Shown here: positions 55,222 through 63,979 of the stretch, one piece after another
Layout of the letters: each line of letters opens with the position of its first letter
Position numbering within the stretch: the first letter of the stretch is position 1
DNA from: VRUE01 sp963824705
Lineage (GTDB): Bacteria; Actinomycetota; Thermoleophilia; Solirubrobacterales; 70-9
Assembly: GCA_963824705.1 (NCBI GenBank)
Contig: CAWGQE010000003.1
Location: 1,736,001-1,800,000, forward strand
Reading direction: 5' to 3'
DNA length: 64,000 nucleotides
Notes under the pieces: generated by a model
Databases searched by the model: none
Told to the model about the DNA's origin: nothing
The model's input: only the letters and a program-made list of their open reading frames with translations
Program-made: the position numbers and the translations under genes

Positions 55222-58119
55222 CTATTTGTTCTTCTTGGCGCCCTTGTGCTTCTTGCCGCAGGAGAGCAGCAGGCGTGGCCGCATGTTCCGCTTCTTGCCG
55301 TTCTGGCCCTTGAACCGCACGACCACCCGCTTGCCGCGTGCCTGCCTGCGCTTGTGCGCCTTGCTCGCCTGTGCGCCCTTGCCCCCATGCCGTTTCTTGC
55401 GCGGGCACTGGCTCTGCGAGTTGACCAGCAGGCCCCGCTTGCCGCCCCGCAGGGTAAGCACGAACCTGGTCACCGGCACGTCGGGGACGACGTCGAAGGT
55501 GTTGCGGATGCGACCGTGGGAGCTGTCGGTGCGGCTGTCGAGCTCGACTTCGACCTGTCCGCGCAGGTCGGCGACCAGATCAGGCAGGACGTTGTCGGAG
55601 GAGCGCAGGTAGACCGGCCCCTGCAACGGGTCGTCGAGCAGCGGCGAGGTCGCGACGGCGTTGCCGTAGATCGAGTCTTTCGGGCAGTCGTTCGCGGCGA
55701 ACTGGACGCGCGTGCAGACGTTCGCCAGGTTGCCCTGGTCGAGGATCAGCGAGCGGGGCAGGATCGTCTGGGCGCGGGCGATGTTCGCGTCTCCCGGCCG
55801 CGGCGTGAGGACAGCGCGCAGGCGGGGATTCTTGGCGCGTCGCATCGCCCCGCTCAGGCGCAGCGAGAGCTTGGGCCGGAAGCTGAGCTTGTCGCAGCCG
55901 CTCGCTTCGAACGGCGCCGAGACGGGCGATCGGGTGAAAGCGGCGGGATCGACCGGGTTGGCGCCACCGCCGAGCAGCGCCCCGCCGAAGCTCAACTTGG
56001 AGCAGTTCGTCGGGTTGAGCGTGAAGTTGTCGCGGTCGAGCTTGATCGAGACCGAGCGGACGTCGAGCAGGGAGCCACCGTAGACGTGCGGGATCGGATC
56101 GGAGACGGCGTGCACCTGCGCGGTGCGCGGTTCGAGCGAGAGCGCCACCCGCACCACGACCGTGCCGAGATCGAACGGCCCGGCCGTGGCGGGGGTGACT
56201 ACCGCCAGGGAGAGAGGCGCGCCTTTGTAGCGCCCCGAGAGGAAGACCTTGCCGCTGACGTGAAGCGGTGCGGGGCCGCTGCCGGCGACGATGTCGGCGT
56301 GGCCGATCAAGCTCGAGCCGGGACAGCTCGGGTCGGCTGCCTCAGCCACGCCGCTGTTGGCGGCAGCCGCGGCCAGCACGCTTCCGGGGCAGTACTTGAC
56401 CCCGGCCAGCTTCGCCACCAGGCCCGGCGGCAACGTCACGTCGACGCCTTTCAGCTCCTGGCTTCCGTCAGTGCGAGCTACGTTCATGTGCAGCGGGCTG
56501 AACTCACCCGCCGCCGGCTTGGCCGTGTCCGCGGCAAAGCTCGGCGCGAAGGGCCGGGCGGCGAGCGTTTTCGGGCAATTTCCGCCCCCTGGAGCGGTAC
56601 TGAGTGAAAACTCGCCGGAGGGAGTGGCCGGAGCGTTGCCCGACCACGGCGTCATCACGGTCGTGGCCTTGTTCGGCCCACACGCACCGGGGCTGGTCAG
56701 CACCGCGTGCGGCCCGTCGTCGAAGTCGAGCTTGAAGGAGCTGAAGGGGACCTGTGGCAAGCCACCCAGCTCCTTGTCGTCGAAGGTGGTAGTCAGCTGC
56801 CCCGTGGTCGGGTCGGCGCTGACGTTGCCGACGAGGCGGGCGGAGATCCCGTACCGGCTTGACTCGACGTCGACGAAGATCCGGTACTCGAGGCCAGACG
56901 TCGGGTCGCGGCTGAGTTGCTGACCGACGTAGACCGGGCCGCTCAACGAGCCGTCGGGCAGCGGTGGCGTGTTGATCGTCGCAACGCCCACTTTCGAAGC
57001 CGCCGGGCAGGCAACCGGCCTTCTCGACCCCTTGCCGAACTGCGTTTCGGTGCAGGTCTGCAGCCCCCCGGTTGCCGCCGAGGGGTTGATCCCCATGCCG
57101 AGCGGCAGCGTCACCTTGGCCTGCTGGGTCTGCGAGCTCTCGCGCGAGCCGCCTCCGAGGATGTGGGGCACCTGCACCTCCGCGGACAGGCCGGCGGGCG
57201 AGTCGGTCTGGGCCGTCCCCGCCGCGACGCCGAGCGAGGGGTTGTACGGAACGCCGGCGCAATCGATCGGCTTTTCCCCCGGTGGGAGCGGCGATTCGAA
57301 TGCCGGAGCCGCGCTCTGCGGGAAGGCGTAGCCGGGCTGGGCCTCTTCCTCATAAGAGCCAGCGAGCAGGTAGGTCGAGTAGACGTTGAGGTGCGGCGCC
57401 CGTTCGGGGTCGAAGCAGGTGCTGGGGGTGGTGATGAAGGTCCCGTCGCCCGAGCGGCCGTTGAATACCAGGCGGTTTTTCAGGATCAGCCCTTCGATCA
57501 GCGGTTCGAGCTTGGGGGCTTCCGGGACGTCGATCGTGAAGCCCTCGTGGTAGTCGCCGTCCCAGGCGAGGTCGGCTCGCAGGTAGACGTTGTTGCCGGC
57601 GAGGTTGAGGCCGAACAGGGCCGGTTCGCCGTTGTCGGGCACGAGGTTGAAGACGGGGACGCTGGTCACGCCCGCCAGCGGGGGCACCGGTACCCCCAGC
57701 GCCGATGCCGTCACCTCGCTTTCGCCGACTTTCGTGTTGCCGGGGCAGCCGCTGGGATTAGCGACGTCGATGCATTGCGGCGTAGCCTGCGGATTGACGC
57801 TGAGGCCTCTCGGCAGGTCCACCCGGACGGTCTGCAGTTCGCCGATCGGCGCTTCCGGCCCGATCGTTCCCGGTTCGTTCTTGACGATGAACTGGGTGAA
57901 GCCGACCTGCGGATGGCCGGCCGCTTCCTTGAAGAATTTGTCCGGCGTTTCGACCGTGCAGGTGGGCGTATCGGTGATACAGGTGCCCGCCTGCCAGCCA
58001 TCGCCGGCCGTGTGGGGATTGTGCTGCGGGGCGATGATGCCCGCCGTGTCGGCCACTGCGGAAGGCACTGAGAAAGTCGCCCCCAGAGCCAAAAGCGCCG
58101 CAAAGACAGTGGTTCTCAT
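55222..58119 (-). CDS. Large secreted protein of unknown function with basic C-terminal tail
   Basis: About 965 residues. The signal peptide 'MRTTVFAALLALGATFSV' ends near 'SAVADT'. The mature part is a repetitive beta-rich protein: units contain 'VDLPRGLSVNP...CPGNTKVGE', 'VTLPLGMGINPSA...CPAASKVGVA', 'VTLPPGLVAKLAG...CPGSSLIGHA' and 'CPKDSIYGNA', each a 'LPxGL...CPxxSxxGxA' module followed by 'GPVY' or 'GKVFLSG' strands. The last ~60 residues are very Lys/Arg-rich ('KKHKGAKKNK'). No enzymatic motif. I know this modular type only from Thermoleophilia-like genomes. ATG 58119 has GGGGAG upstream; 58137 and 58164 are alternatives. It is divergent from a small regulator. Confidence 0.78.
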   Translation of the reverse strand: MRTTVFAALLALGATFSVPSAVADTAGIIAPQHNPHTAGDGWQAGTCITDTPTCTVETPDKFFKEAAGHPQVGFTQFIVKNEPGTIGPEAPIGELQTVRVDLPRGLSVNPQATPQCIDVANPSGCPGNTKVGESEVTASALGVPVPPLAGVTSVPVFNLVPDNGEPALFGLNLAGNNVYLRADLAWDGDYHEGFTIDVPEAPKLEPLIEGLILKNRLVFNGRSGDGTFITTPSTCFDPERAPHLNVYSTYLLAGSYEEEAQPGYAFPQSAAPAFESPLPPGEKPIDCAGVPYNPSLGVAAGTAQTDSPAGLSAEVQVPHILGGGSRESSQTQQAKVTLPLGMGINPSAATGGLQTCTETQFGKGSRRPVACPAASKVGVATINTPPLPDGSLSGPVYVGQQLSRDPTSGLEYRIFVDVESSRYGISARLVGNVSADPTTGQLTTTFDDKELGGLPQVPFSSFKLDFDDGPHAVLTSPGACGPNKATTVMTPWSGNAPATPSGEFSLSTAPGGGNCPKTLAARPFAPSFAADTAKPAAGEFSPLHMNVARTDGSQELKGVDVTLPPGLVAKLAGVKYCPGSVLAAAAANSGVAEAADPSCPGSSLIGHADIVAGSGPAPLHVSGKVFLSGRYKGAPLSLAVVTPATAGPFDLGTVVVRVALSLEPRTAQVHAVSDPIPHVYGGSLLDVRSVSIKLDRDNFTLNPTNCSKLSFGGALLGGGANPVDPAAFTRSPVSAPFEASGCDKLSFRPKLSLRLSGAMRRAKNPRLRAVLTPRPGDANIARAQTILPRSLILDQGNLANVCTRVQFAANDCPKDSIYGNAVATSPLLDDPLQGPVYLRSSDNVLPDLVADLRGQVEVELDSRTDSSHGRIRNTFDVVPDVPVTRFVLTLRGGKRGLLVNSQSQCPRKKRHGGKGAQASKAHKRRQARGKRVVVRFKGQNGKKRNMRPRLLLSCGKKHKGAKKNK

Positions 58120-58240
58120 TCGCGCTCCCCTGCTCATCCGAATCCCCTTCCGCTGGGTCGTCACAAAGCTAGATTACCCGATTTTGATGATCTGAGCTAT
58201 TATTTTTAGGTATTCCCCAGTCAACGAAAGTGAGGTAGTT

Positions 58241-58540
58241 GTGAATTGGGAACGCCTAGCTCGTGCCAATACCCACCCACTCCGCGTGTCAATCCTGGAA
58301 GTGCTGAGCATCGATAAAGGCCGCACGCTGTCGCCAAAGGACCTCAGCCTGGAGCTGCAGGCACCGCTGAGCACCGTCAACTACCACGTGACCGAGCTGC
58401 GGCGCTCCGACCTGGTCAAGGTCGTCGACGAACGCCAGGTCCGCGGCGCGATCGAGCACTTCTACCGCGTGATCGAACCGAGCGAAAACGGATCGGGGCG
58501 GAAAAAGAGCCGCAAAGCCGCGGGCAAGGCACGCGCCTGA
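58241..58540 (+). CDS. Small winged-helix (ArsR-like) regulator
   Basis: 99 residues. 'HPLRVSILEVLSIDKGRTLSPKDLSLEL' followed by 'APLSTVNYHVTELRRSDLVKVV' is an ArsR-type helix-turn-helix and wing, of which 'LSTVNYHVTELRR' is the recognition helix. No metal-binding cysteines are visible, so metal sensing is unlikely. A basic tail ('GRKKSRKAAGKARA') follows. GTG 58241 has GAGG nearby. The 121-base A/T-rich gap to the divergent large secreted protein makes that gene its likeliest target. Confidence 0.82.
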   Translation: MNWERLARANTHPLRVSILEVLSIDKGRTLSPKDLSLELQAPLSTVNYHVTELRRSDLVKVVDERQVRGAIEHFYRVIEPSENGSGRKKSRKAAGKARA

Positions 58541-58544
58541 AGAG

Positions 58545-59205
58545 TCAGGTGGCAGGACCGTTTGAGCAGCGCGAAATCGCGTAGTCCGGGGCGCAGACGG
58601 TCCTGCCTCGCCAACTTTCTTCGAATTCCGCTATGAACTCGGCGAAGGCCCGCTGTTCTTCGGATTTGCTGCTGGTTTCCTTGCGAATCCGTCTGGAGAG
58701 ATGCCATTGCAATCGCGTGCTGAGCATCTGGATCTCGACCCGTTCGTTCACATCGCGGCGCGTGTAGCGGGCTTCCTTCAAGAACCCGCGGAATTCAGCG
58801 CCGTCCTTGAAGCTTTCCCTCCTGACCTTGGCCACTTCGCGCGAGACTTGCCAATGGGTGACAGAGATGCCCCATTCGGCGGGCCAGCCCCACTATCCAG
58901 GCTCCTTCGAGCAGGCTCTTGAGGGCGGCGACCTTGCTTTTCTTGTATCCCGCGTCCCGGGGCGCGGGCGCGGATCTGCGTCCTGCCGATACCGCCTCCA
59001 GCAGCAGGGCGTGCTGAAACTCGGGCTTCGTGATCCTTCCGCGTGGGCCAGGCACCGCAGGGACGACGGCGACCACGGTCGCGGGCAACTCATCGGGGTC
59101 CGGCAGCACGGCCGAACCGCTCGCGCTCCCACCACCCAGCGCCAGCAAGGCAACCGCGCTCGTCGGCACCACGAAGCCCCAGATCGTTCGAATCCCCCGC
59201 ACCAT
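58545..59205 (-). CDS. SurA N-terminal-like exported chaperone (frame broken near 58882)
   Basis: About 219 residues once repaired. After an N-terminal hydrophobic segment ('GFVVPTSAVALLALGGG'), the chain reads 'GRITKPEFQHALLLEA...GYKKSKVAALKSLLEGAWIVGLA', then, after dropping one C from GCCCGCC (58880-58885 region), continues as 'AEWGISVTHWQVSREVAKVRRESF' and 'FLKEARYTRRDVNERVEIQMLS'. This is the helical SurA/PrsA chaperone domain. No parvulin PPIase domain follows; the protein ends 'VCAPDYAISRCSNG', a tail I have seen in related Solirubrobacterales proteins. ATG 59205 is preferred over TTG 59217. Confidence 0.75.
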
Positions 59206-59306
59206 TCTGGGAGACAATATCGTGGAGATGGCGGTCTCGGACGAAAGTAGGCTGCGGGCCTCGGACTCAAGATCGAAGCCCGCCTTGGACTACCATTCTC
59301 GTTTCA

Positions 59307-59636
59307 ATGCGACTCGCGAGCCGTCTTACTGCAGGGGTTGCGCTGGCGATAAGCGCCTGCTGGGCGCTGGCGCTCGCTTTCGACGGCTCGACTGACGTTC
59401 TTCTCTTCCTCGCCCCGGCGCTTCTTATCGCCGCTCCGCTCGTGGCCGGCCGATATGTCGGCGAGGGGCTGATCGTCAAGCTCGCCACCAAGCGGACCCG
59501 CAAGTTTCGGCGAGCGCCCGCGCCTGCCTCGCCCCCCTCGCGGCCTCCAGCGACCTGGCTGCCCCGAGGCACCGGCCTCTTGGCCTTCTCGCTGGCCAAG
59601 CGCCCGCCGCCGCCGCGCCCGCTCACCGAGTTCTAG
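59307..59636 (+). CDS. Small membrane protein, unknown
   Basis: 109 residues. Two hydrophobic helices near the N-terminus ('LTAGVALAISACWALALAF' and 'VLLFLAPALLIAAPLVAG') are followed by a positively charged, proline-rich cytoplasmic tail ('KLATKRTRKFRRAPAPASPP', 'AKRPPPPRPLTEF'). No family recognised. ATG 59307 is the first start before the helices; the ribosome site is weak. It lies 54 bases ahead of the copper-type operon in the same direction and may belong to it. Confidence 0.6.
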   Translation: MRLASRLTAGVALAISACWALALAFDGSTDVLLFLAPALLIAAPLVAGRYVGEGLIVKLATKRTRKFRRAPAPASPPSRPPATWLPRGTGLLAFSLAKRPPPPRPLTEF

Positions 59637-59690
59637 CGCGGGCGGCTGAGGATATTTCGGTCGTCGCGCACGACCGAAAGGAAATAACTC

Positions 59691-60371
59691 GTGCGAAAGC
59701 ACTGGACGGCACTTGCCGTCATTGCCGCTTTGCTCGTCCTCATACCTGCCCCCTCAGCCCTGGCGCATGCGGGAGGGAATCCCAACTACCGCTCGGTGAT
59801 CGACCGGGTGACGCCGAACGTGCCCGGCGTCAGCTTCGAAGTCCTCGCCTATGACGCCTACTTCGAACTGCGCGACCAACACGGCCACGAAGTCCTCATC
59901 TACGGCTATGAAGGCGAGCCCTACGCGCGCGTGCTGAAGGACGGGACGGTCCAGGTCAACGAACGCTCGTCCGCGTATTACCTCAACGACACGCGCTACC
60001 CGACCGCGGAAGTGCCGGCGATCGCCAACCCCAAGGCCCCACCGAGATGGAAGACGGTCGGCAGCGACGGCACCTTCCTCTGGCACGACCACCGGATGCA
60101 CTACGGGTCGACCGCGGTCCCTCCCCAGGTCACCGACCAGCATCGCAAAACGAAGGTCTACGACTACGAAATACCGCTGCGGATCGACGGTCGCAAAGGG
60201 GCGATCGACGGCACCCTGTATTGGGTCGGCAGCCCCAATCCATCAAAGCTCCCGTTCATCGTCGGCGGGGTCGCGTTTCTGGTGGTGGGCGGCGCCCTGG
60301 TGCTCTTCGTGCGCCGGCGGCGAGGGCCGGGGGACGACTCCAAGGACGAGCCGGCGAAAGAGGCTTGGTAG
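59691..60371 (+). CDS. Exported His-containing protein of the copper operon, unknown family
   Basis: 226 residues. The signal peptide ends 'PSALA', so the mature chain should start His-Ala-Gly-Gly ('HAGGNPNYRS'). The exported domain is beta-rich ('GVSFEVLAYDAYFELRDQHG', 'YLNDTRYPTAEVP') and contains a striking 'LWHDHRMHYGS' with three histidines in six residues. One C-terminal helix ('FIVGGVAFLVVGGALVLFV') and a short charged tail anchor it. GTG 59691 with AAAGGAA upstream. Its stop overlaps the CopCD start by one base. A free N-terminal His plus HDHxxH makes copper binding a reasonable inference. Confidence 0.8.
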   Translation: MRKHWTALAVIAALLVLIPAPSALAHAGGNPNYRSVIDRVTPNVPGVSFEVLAYDAYFELRDQHGHEVLIYGYEGEPYARVLKDGTVQVNERSSAYYLNDTRYPTAEVPAIANPKAPPRWKTVGSDGTFLWHDHRMHYGSTAVPPQVTDQHRKTKVYDYEIPLRIDGRKGAIDGTLYWVGSPNPSKLPFIVGGVAFLVVGGALVLFVRRRRGPGDDSKDEPAKEAW

Positions 60372-62113
60372 TGCGACGCGGGACGTCGGCCGCCTTGGCC
60401 GCGGCTCTCCTGCTGGCCCTCCTAACCCCCGCGAACGCGCTCGCGCACGCGCAGCTCGAGGGCACCGTCCCCCTGCGAGGCGCGGTCGTCAAGCACGAGC
60501 CGCCCGCGGTCATCTTCCGCTTCGACGAGCCGGTCGAGGGCAACTTCGGCGCGGTCCGCGTCTACGACGCCAACGGCTCGCGGGTCGATGAAGGCGACGC
60601 CTTCCACCCTGACGGGGAAGGCCCGCGGCTCGGCGTTCACCTCAAGCCCGGCCTGCCCGACGGCAGCTATACCGCCACCTATCGGGTCATCTCCGCCGAC
60701 GGCCACATCGTCTCCAGTGGCTTTGTCTTCTCGATTGGCAAAGCAGGAAAGACGCCGAAGGAGACCGTCTCCGAGCTGACGGCCGGCTCCGGCAGCGGCC
60801 CGATCACCGAGACCGCCTTCGGCCTTGCCCGCGGACTTCAGTACGTGGCTATTGCGCTCGCCGTCGGCGGCCTTGCCTTCCTCCTGCTCGCCTGGCTGCC
60901 GGGGCTGGCGCTCGTGGGAAGCGAGGGCGAGGGCTGGTCGCGGGCGGCTGGGGCATTCGCGACGCGCCTGCGGCGGGTGGCGTTCCTCGCCGCGACCCTC
61001 GGCGCGATCAGCGCCGCCGCCGGGGTAGTTCTGGAGGGAGCCGAGGCGGCTGGCATCTCCGGCTTCTCCGCACTGAAGGAGACGATCGTGCGCGAGACCC
61101 TGGAAACCAAATTCGGCACGGTCTGGGGCCTCGCTGTGCTGGCCTGGATCGCCTTCGGGCTGCTGGTCGCAGTGCTGCTGCGGCCCGCCGGAGGCAGGTC
61201 GTTCGGCTGGGGCCGAGCTCTGCTCTTGGCGGCTCCGCTCGTCTTCCTCGTCCTCGTGCCGGCGCTCTCCGGGCACGGCAGCACGCAGTCCCCTGTCCTT
61301 CTGAACTTCCCGGTCAACGTCATCCACGTCACCGCGATGGCGGTCTGGCTCGGCGGTCTGGCGACGCTGCTCTTCGTCACGCCGCGCGGAACTCGGGAGC
61401 TGGAGCCCGGCGATCGGGGTCGGCTGCTTGCCGCCGCGCTGGCGCGCTTCTCCCGGGTGGCGCTGATCTCGGTCGGGGCGATCCTGCTCACCGGCCTGAT
61501 CCAAGCCTACGTCTACGTCCGCCGCCTCGATGCCCTGATCGAAACCGGCTACGGGCGGGCGGTGCTGATCAAGTTCATCCTGCTGATGGTCCTGATCGGG
61601 ATCGGCACCTACAACCGCCGCCGCTCGGTGCCGCGCTTGAACCGGATCGCAGCGGGCGGGGAATCGCCGGGGCGAGCCGGGCTGCTCCTGCGTCGCGCCC
61701 TGCGCGCCGAGGTCGCCCTGCTCGTCGTCGTGATCGGCGTCACCGCCGCCCTTGCCAGCTACGCGCCTCCGATCAGCGCTCAATCCGGCCCCTTCTCGGC
61801 CGAAAGCACCTTCGGTCCGATCCAGCTGGAGATGAGCGTCGAACCGGCGAGGGTCGGCGCCAACCAGATCCACATCTACCTCTTCGATGCCAGGAGCGGC
61901 GCCCCATTCGCCAAGGTCAAACAGCTCGAGGCGACCGCGGCTCTCCCCGAGAAGAACATCTCCCTGCCGCTGGAACCGCAGCTCGCCGGTCCCGGCCACT
62001 ACACGATCCCCGGCGCCCTGCTGAACGCGAGCGGGGAATGGCATATCACGCTCACCGTCCGGGTTTCGGCCTTTACCGAGTACGCGAAAACGACCGAGGT
62101 GCCGGTCCACTGA
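60371..62113 (+). CDS. CopC-CopD fusion, copper-binding/transport protein
   Basis: 580 residues. The signal peptide ends 'ANALA', so the mature CopC domain starts His-Ala-Gln, the N-terminal copper ligand. The rest of CopC is recognisable by 'AVIFRFDEPVEGNFGAVRVYD', 'DGSYTATYRVISADGHIVSSGFVFSI' (key element 'SADGHIVSSG'). Eight or more helices of CopD follow, with His residues in 'VNVIHVTAMAVWLGGLATLL'. A final extracytoplasmic domain (residues 460-580, 'GPIQLEMSVEPARVGANQIHIY') resembles a FixH/YtkA-like fold. GTG 60371 overlaps the upstream stop. Role: copper uptake or supply to cuproenzymes. Confidence 0.92.
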   Translation: MRRGTSAALAAALLLALLTPANALAHAQLEGTVPLRGAVVKHEPPAVIFRFDEPVEGNFGAVRVYDANGSRVDEGDAFHPDGEGPRLGVHLKPGLPDGSYTATYRVISADGHIVSSGFVFSIGKAGKTPKETVSELTAGSGSGPITETAFGLARGLQYVAIALAVGGLAFLLLAWLPGLALVGSEGEGWSRAAGAFATRLRRVAFLAATLGAISAAAGVVLEGAEAAGISGFSALKETIVRETLETKFGTVWGLAVLAWIAFGLLVAVLLRPAGGRSFGWGRALLLAAPLVFLVLVPALSGHGSTQSPVLLNFPVNVIHVTAMAVWLGGLATLLFVTPRGTRELEPGDRGRLLAAALARFSRVALISVGAILLTGLIQAYVYVRRLDALIETGYGRAVLIKFILLMVLIGIGTYNRRRSVPRLNRIAAGGESPGRAGLLLRRALRAEVALLVVVIGVTAALASYAPPISAQSGPFSAESTFGPIQLEMSVEPARVGANQIHIYLFDARSGAPFAKVKQLEATAALPEKNISLPLEPQLAGPGHYTIPGALLNASGEWHITLTVRVSAFTEYAKTTEVPVH

Positions 62114-62139
62114 ATTGGCGCCCAAGAAAGGAATACCCG

Positions 62140-62847
62140 ATGCGACGAATTCCCCTCGCCGTCGTGGCAGCCTTCGCACTGCTGGTGCCGGCAGCCGCGC
62201 AGGCCCATGTGAGCCTGCATCCCAACGAGGTACCCACCGGCTCCTTCGCCACCCTCGACATCCGGGTGCCAAACGAGATGGAAAGCACCAACACGGTCAA
62301 GCTCGCCGTCCAGGTGCCTCCCGGCTTCCTCGACATCTCGACCGAATACATGCCGGGATGGACCTCCAAGGTTCTGACCAGCAAGCTCGCCAAACCTGTG
62401 CAGACCGACGACGGCGAAGTCACCGAACAGGTGCGCGAGATCGTCTGGACCGGCGACGGCAAGCAGGGCCTGATCCCACCGGGACAGTTCCTCAACTTCC
62501 CGATCTCGACCGAGATCCCCGGGAAGGCCGGTGAAGAGCTGACCTTCAAGGTCCTGCAGTACTACGACAACGGCGAAGTCGTGCGCTGGATCGGCGGCCC
62601 GAGCTCGGAAGAACCGGCGCCCAAGATCGACGTCACCGCCGAAGGCGGGGTCCTTCAGGACGTGGCCGGCAGTGAGACGGCACCGCCAAGCCCCTCTGCG
62701 CCATCCTCCGCAGGCGGCGAAACGACGAGCAGCTCCAGCTCGGGCGACAGCGCCAGCAAGGGCCTTGGCATCGCCGCCCTGATCGTCGGCGGGCTCGGTC
62801 TGATCGCCGGTGGCGCGGCGCTGATCCGATCTCGCCGGACCGCATAG
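62140..62847 (+). CDS. YcnI/DUF1775 copper-binding protein
   Basis: 235 residues. The signal peptide ends 'AAAQA', giving a mature N-terminal His in 'HVSLHPNEVPTGSFATLDIRVPNE'. The 'HVSLHP' start and a Trp-containing 'MPGWTSK' are the known Cu(II) brace features of DUF1775. An Ig-like beta-sandwich, a Ser-rich stalk ('GGETTSSSSSGDSAS') and a C-terminal helix with 'RSRR' anchor follow. ATG 62140 with AAAGGA upstream. It is 26 bases after CopCD and ends ten bases before the next gene. DUF1775 is typically fused or next to CopCD, as here. Confidence 0.94.
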   Translation: MRRIPLAVVAAFALLVPAAAQAHVSLHPNEVPTGSFATLDIRVPNEMESTNTVKLAVQVPPGFLDISTEYMPGWTSKVLTSKLAKPVQTDDGEVTEQVREIVWTGDGKQGLIPPGQFLNFPISTEIPGKAGEELTFKVLQYYDNGEVVRWIGGPSSEEPAPKIDVTAEGGVLQDVAGSETAPPSPSAPSSAGGETTSSSSSGDSASKGLGIAALIVGGLGLIAGGAALIRSRRTA

Positions 62848-62856
62848 GGACCTGGA

Positions 62857-63894
62857 ATGAGAAGAGCCCTGCTCCAGATACGACACATACAGCCGGTACG
62901 CGTGGCGGCGTGCGCCGCTCTTCTCTGTGGGATCGCCTCTGGTTGCGGCGGCACCTACAGCGGCATCAGCAATATGGCGGCGCCGCCGCGCTCGGACTTT
63001 CCCGCCGCCGCGGGGAAATCGCTGACCGACCTGCTCGCGCAGTCCGACGGCGAAAGCAAGCTCGTCGTCGCGCCAACCGGGGTGGTCTTCGACAAGGGCA
63101 GCGATCGCTACGGCTTCGGTGTCTTCACCGCCGGGCGGCAACCGATCACCGACGCCAAGGTCGCCCTCTACTTCGCCCACGGCGAAAAGGGCAAGGCGCT
63201 CGGCCCCTACCCGGCCCGGGTTGAATCCCTGGCGACCGAATCCGCCTACATCGCCCAGACCACCGGCGACGACCCCCAGGCCGGCAAGGTTGTCTACGTC
63301 ATCGACGGCGCGCCGTTTCGGGCAAACGGGGAATGGCGCGTCCTGGCGCTGATCGACGAAGGCGGCTCGCTCAAGGGAACGATCGCGCAGAGCGCGGTCG
63401 TCGGCCACTTCCCCCACCCTCCTCCCGGCGTGCCAAAGAGCCCCCCAAACCCGCCCGATGTGGGAGAACCCGCCCCTCGCGTTCACACCCCGACGGCCGC
63501 CGACGTCGGCGGAGATCTGAGCAAGATCGACACCCGCATCCCGCCCGACCAGATGCACAAGGACGACCTCGCCGAAGTGCTCGGCAAGGAGCCCGTGGTC
63601 CTTCTCTTCGCCACGCCGCAGTTCTGCCAGAGCCGCGTCTGTGGGCCGGTCGTCGATGAGGCCGAACAGGTCAATCAGACCGAGGCCAAGGGCGTCGCCT
63701 TCATCCATATGGAGATCTACAAGGACAACAACCCGAGCCTTGGAGCGCGGCCACAGGTAAAGGCCTTTCGCCTGGAAAGCGAGCCCTGGCTCTTCGTGAT
63801 CGACCGACACGGAATCATCCGCACGCGGATCGAGGGCGCCTGGAGCATTCCCGAATTGGAACAGGCGGTGCGACAGGTGTCCCCGTCGGAATAA
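62857..63894 (+). CDS. Thioredoxin-fold lipoprotein of the copper operon
   Basis: 345 residues. The N-terminal signal ends in a lipobox 'GIASGCGG', so it is probably a lipoprotein. Residues 60-190 form a beta-sandwich-like region ('SDRYGFGVFTAGRQPITDAKVALYF'). Residues 230-345 resemble a thioredoxin fold: 'PVVLLFATPQFCQSRVCGPVVD' has Cys pairs in C-x4-C spacing instead of CxxC, then 'FIHMEIYKDNNP' and 'SEPWLFVIDRHGIIRTRIEG' with the cis-Pro position. Related Sco/TlpA-like proteins deliver copper or electrons to cytochrome oxidase. Last gene of the operon; followed by tRNA-Gly on the other strand. Confidence 0.8.
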   Translation: MRRALLQIRHIQPVRVAACAALLCGIASGCGGTYSGISNMAAPPRSDFPAAAGKSLTDLLAQSDGESKLVVAPTGVVFDKGSDRYGFGVFTAGRQPITDAKVALYFAHGEKGKALGPYPARVESLATESAYIAQTTGDDPQAGKVVYVIDGAPFRANGEWRVLALIDEGGSLKGTIAQSAVVGHFPHPPPGVPKSPPNPPDVGEPAPRVHTPTAADVGGDLSKIDTRIPPDQMHKDDLAEVLGKEPVVLLFATPQFCQSRVCGPVVDEAEQVNQTEAKGVAFIHMEIYKDNNPSLGARPQVKAFRLESEPWLFVIDRHGIIRTRIEGAWSIPELEQAVRQVSPSE

Positions 63895-63906
63895 AGCTCC
63901 GACAAA

Positions 63907-63979
63907 AGCGGACGACGGGTCTCGAACCCGCGACCTCGAGCTTGGGAAGCTCGCGCTCTACCAACTGAGCTACGTCCGC
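63907..63979 (-). tRNA. tRNA-Gly (anticodon CCC)
   Basis: 73 bases on the minus strand. The acceptor GCGGACG pairs with CGTCCGC, with discriminator T. The D-arm reads GCTCAGTTGGTAGAGC. The anticodon stem CGAGC/GCTCG has loop TTCCCAA, giving anticodon CCC. The T-arm is GCGGGTTCGAGACCCGT. CCA is not encoded. Confidence 0.95.
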
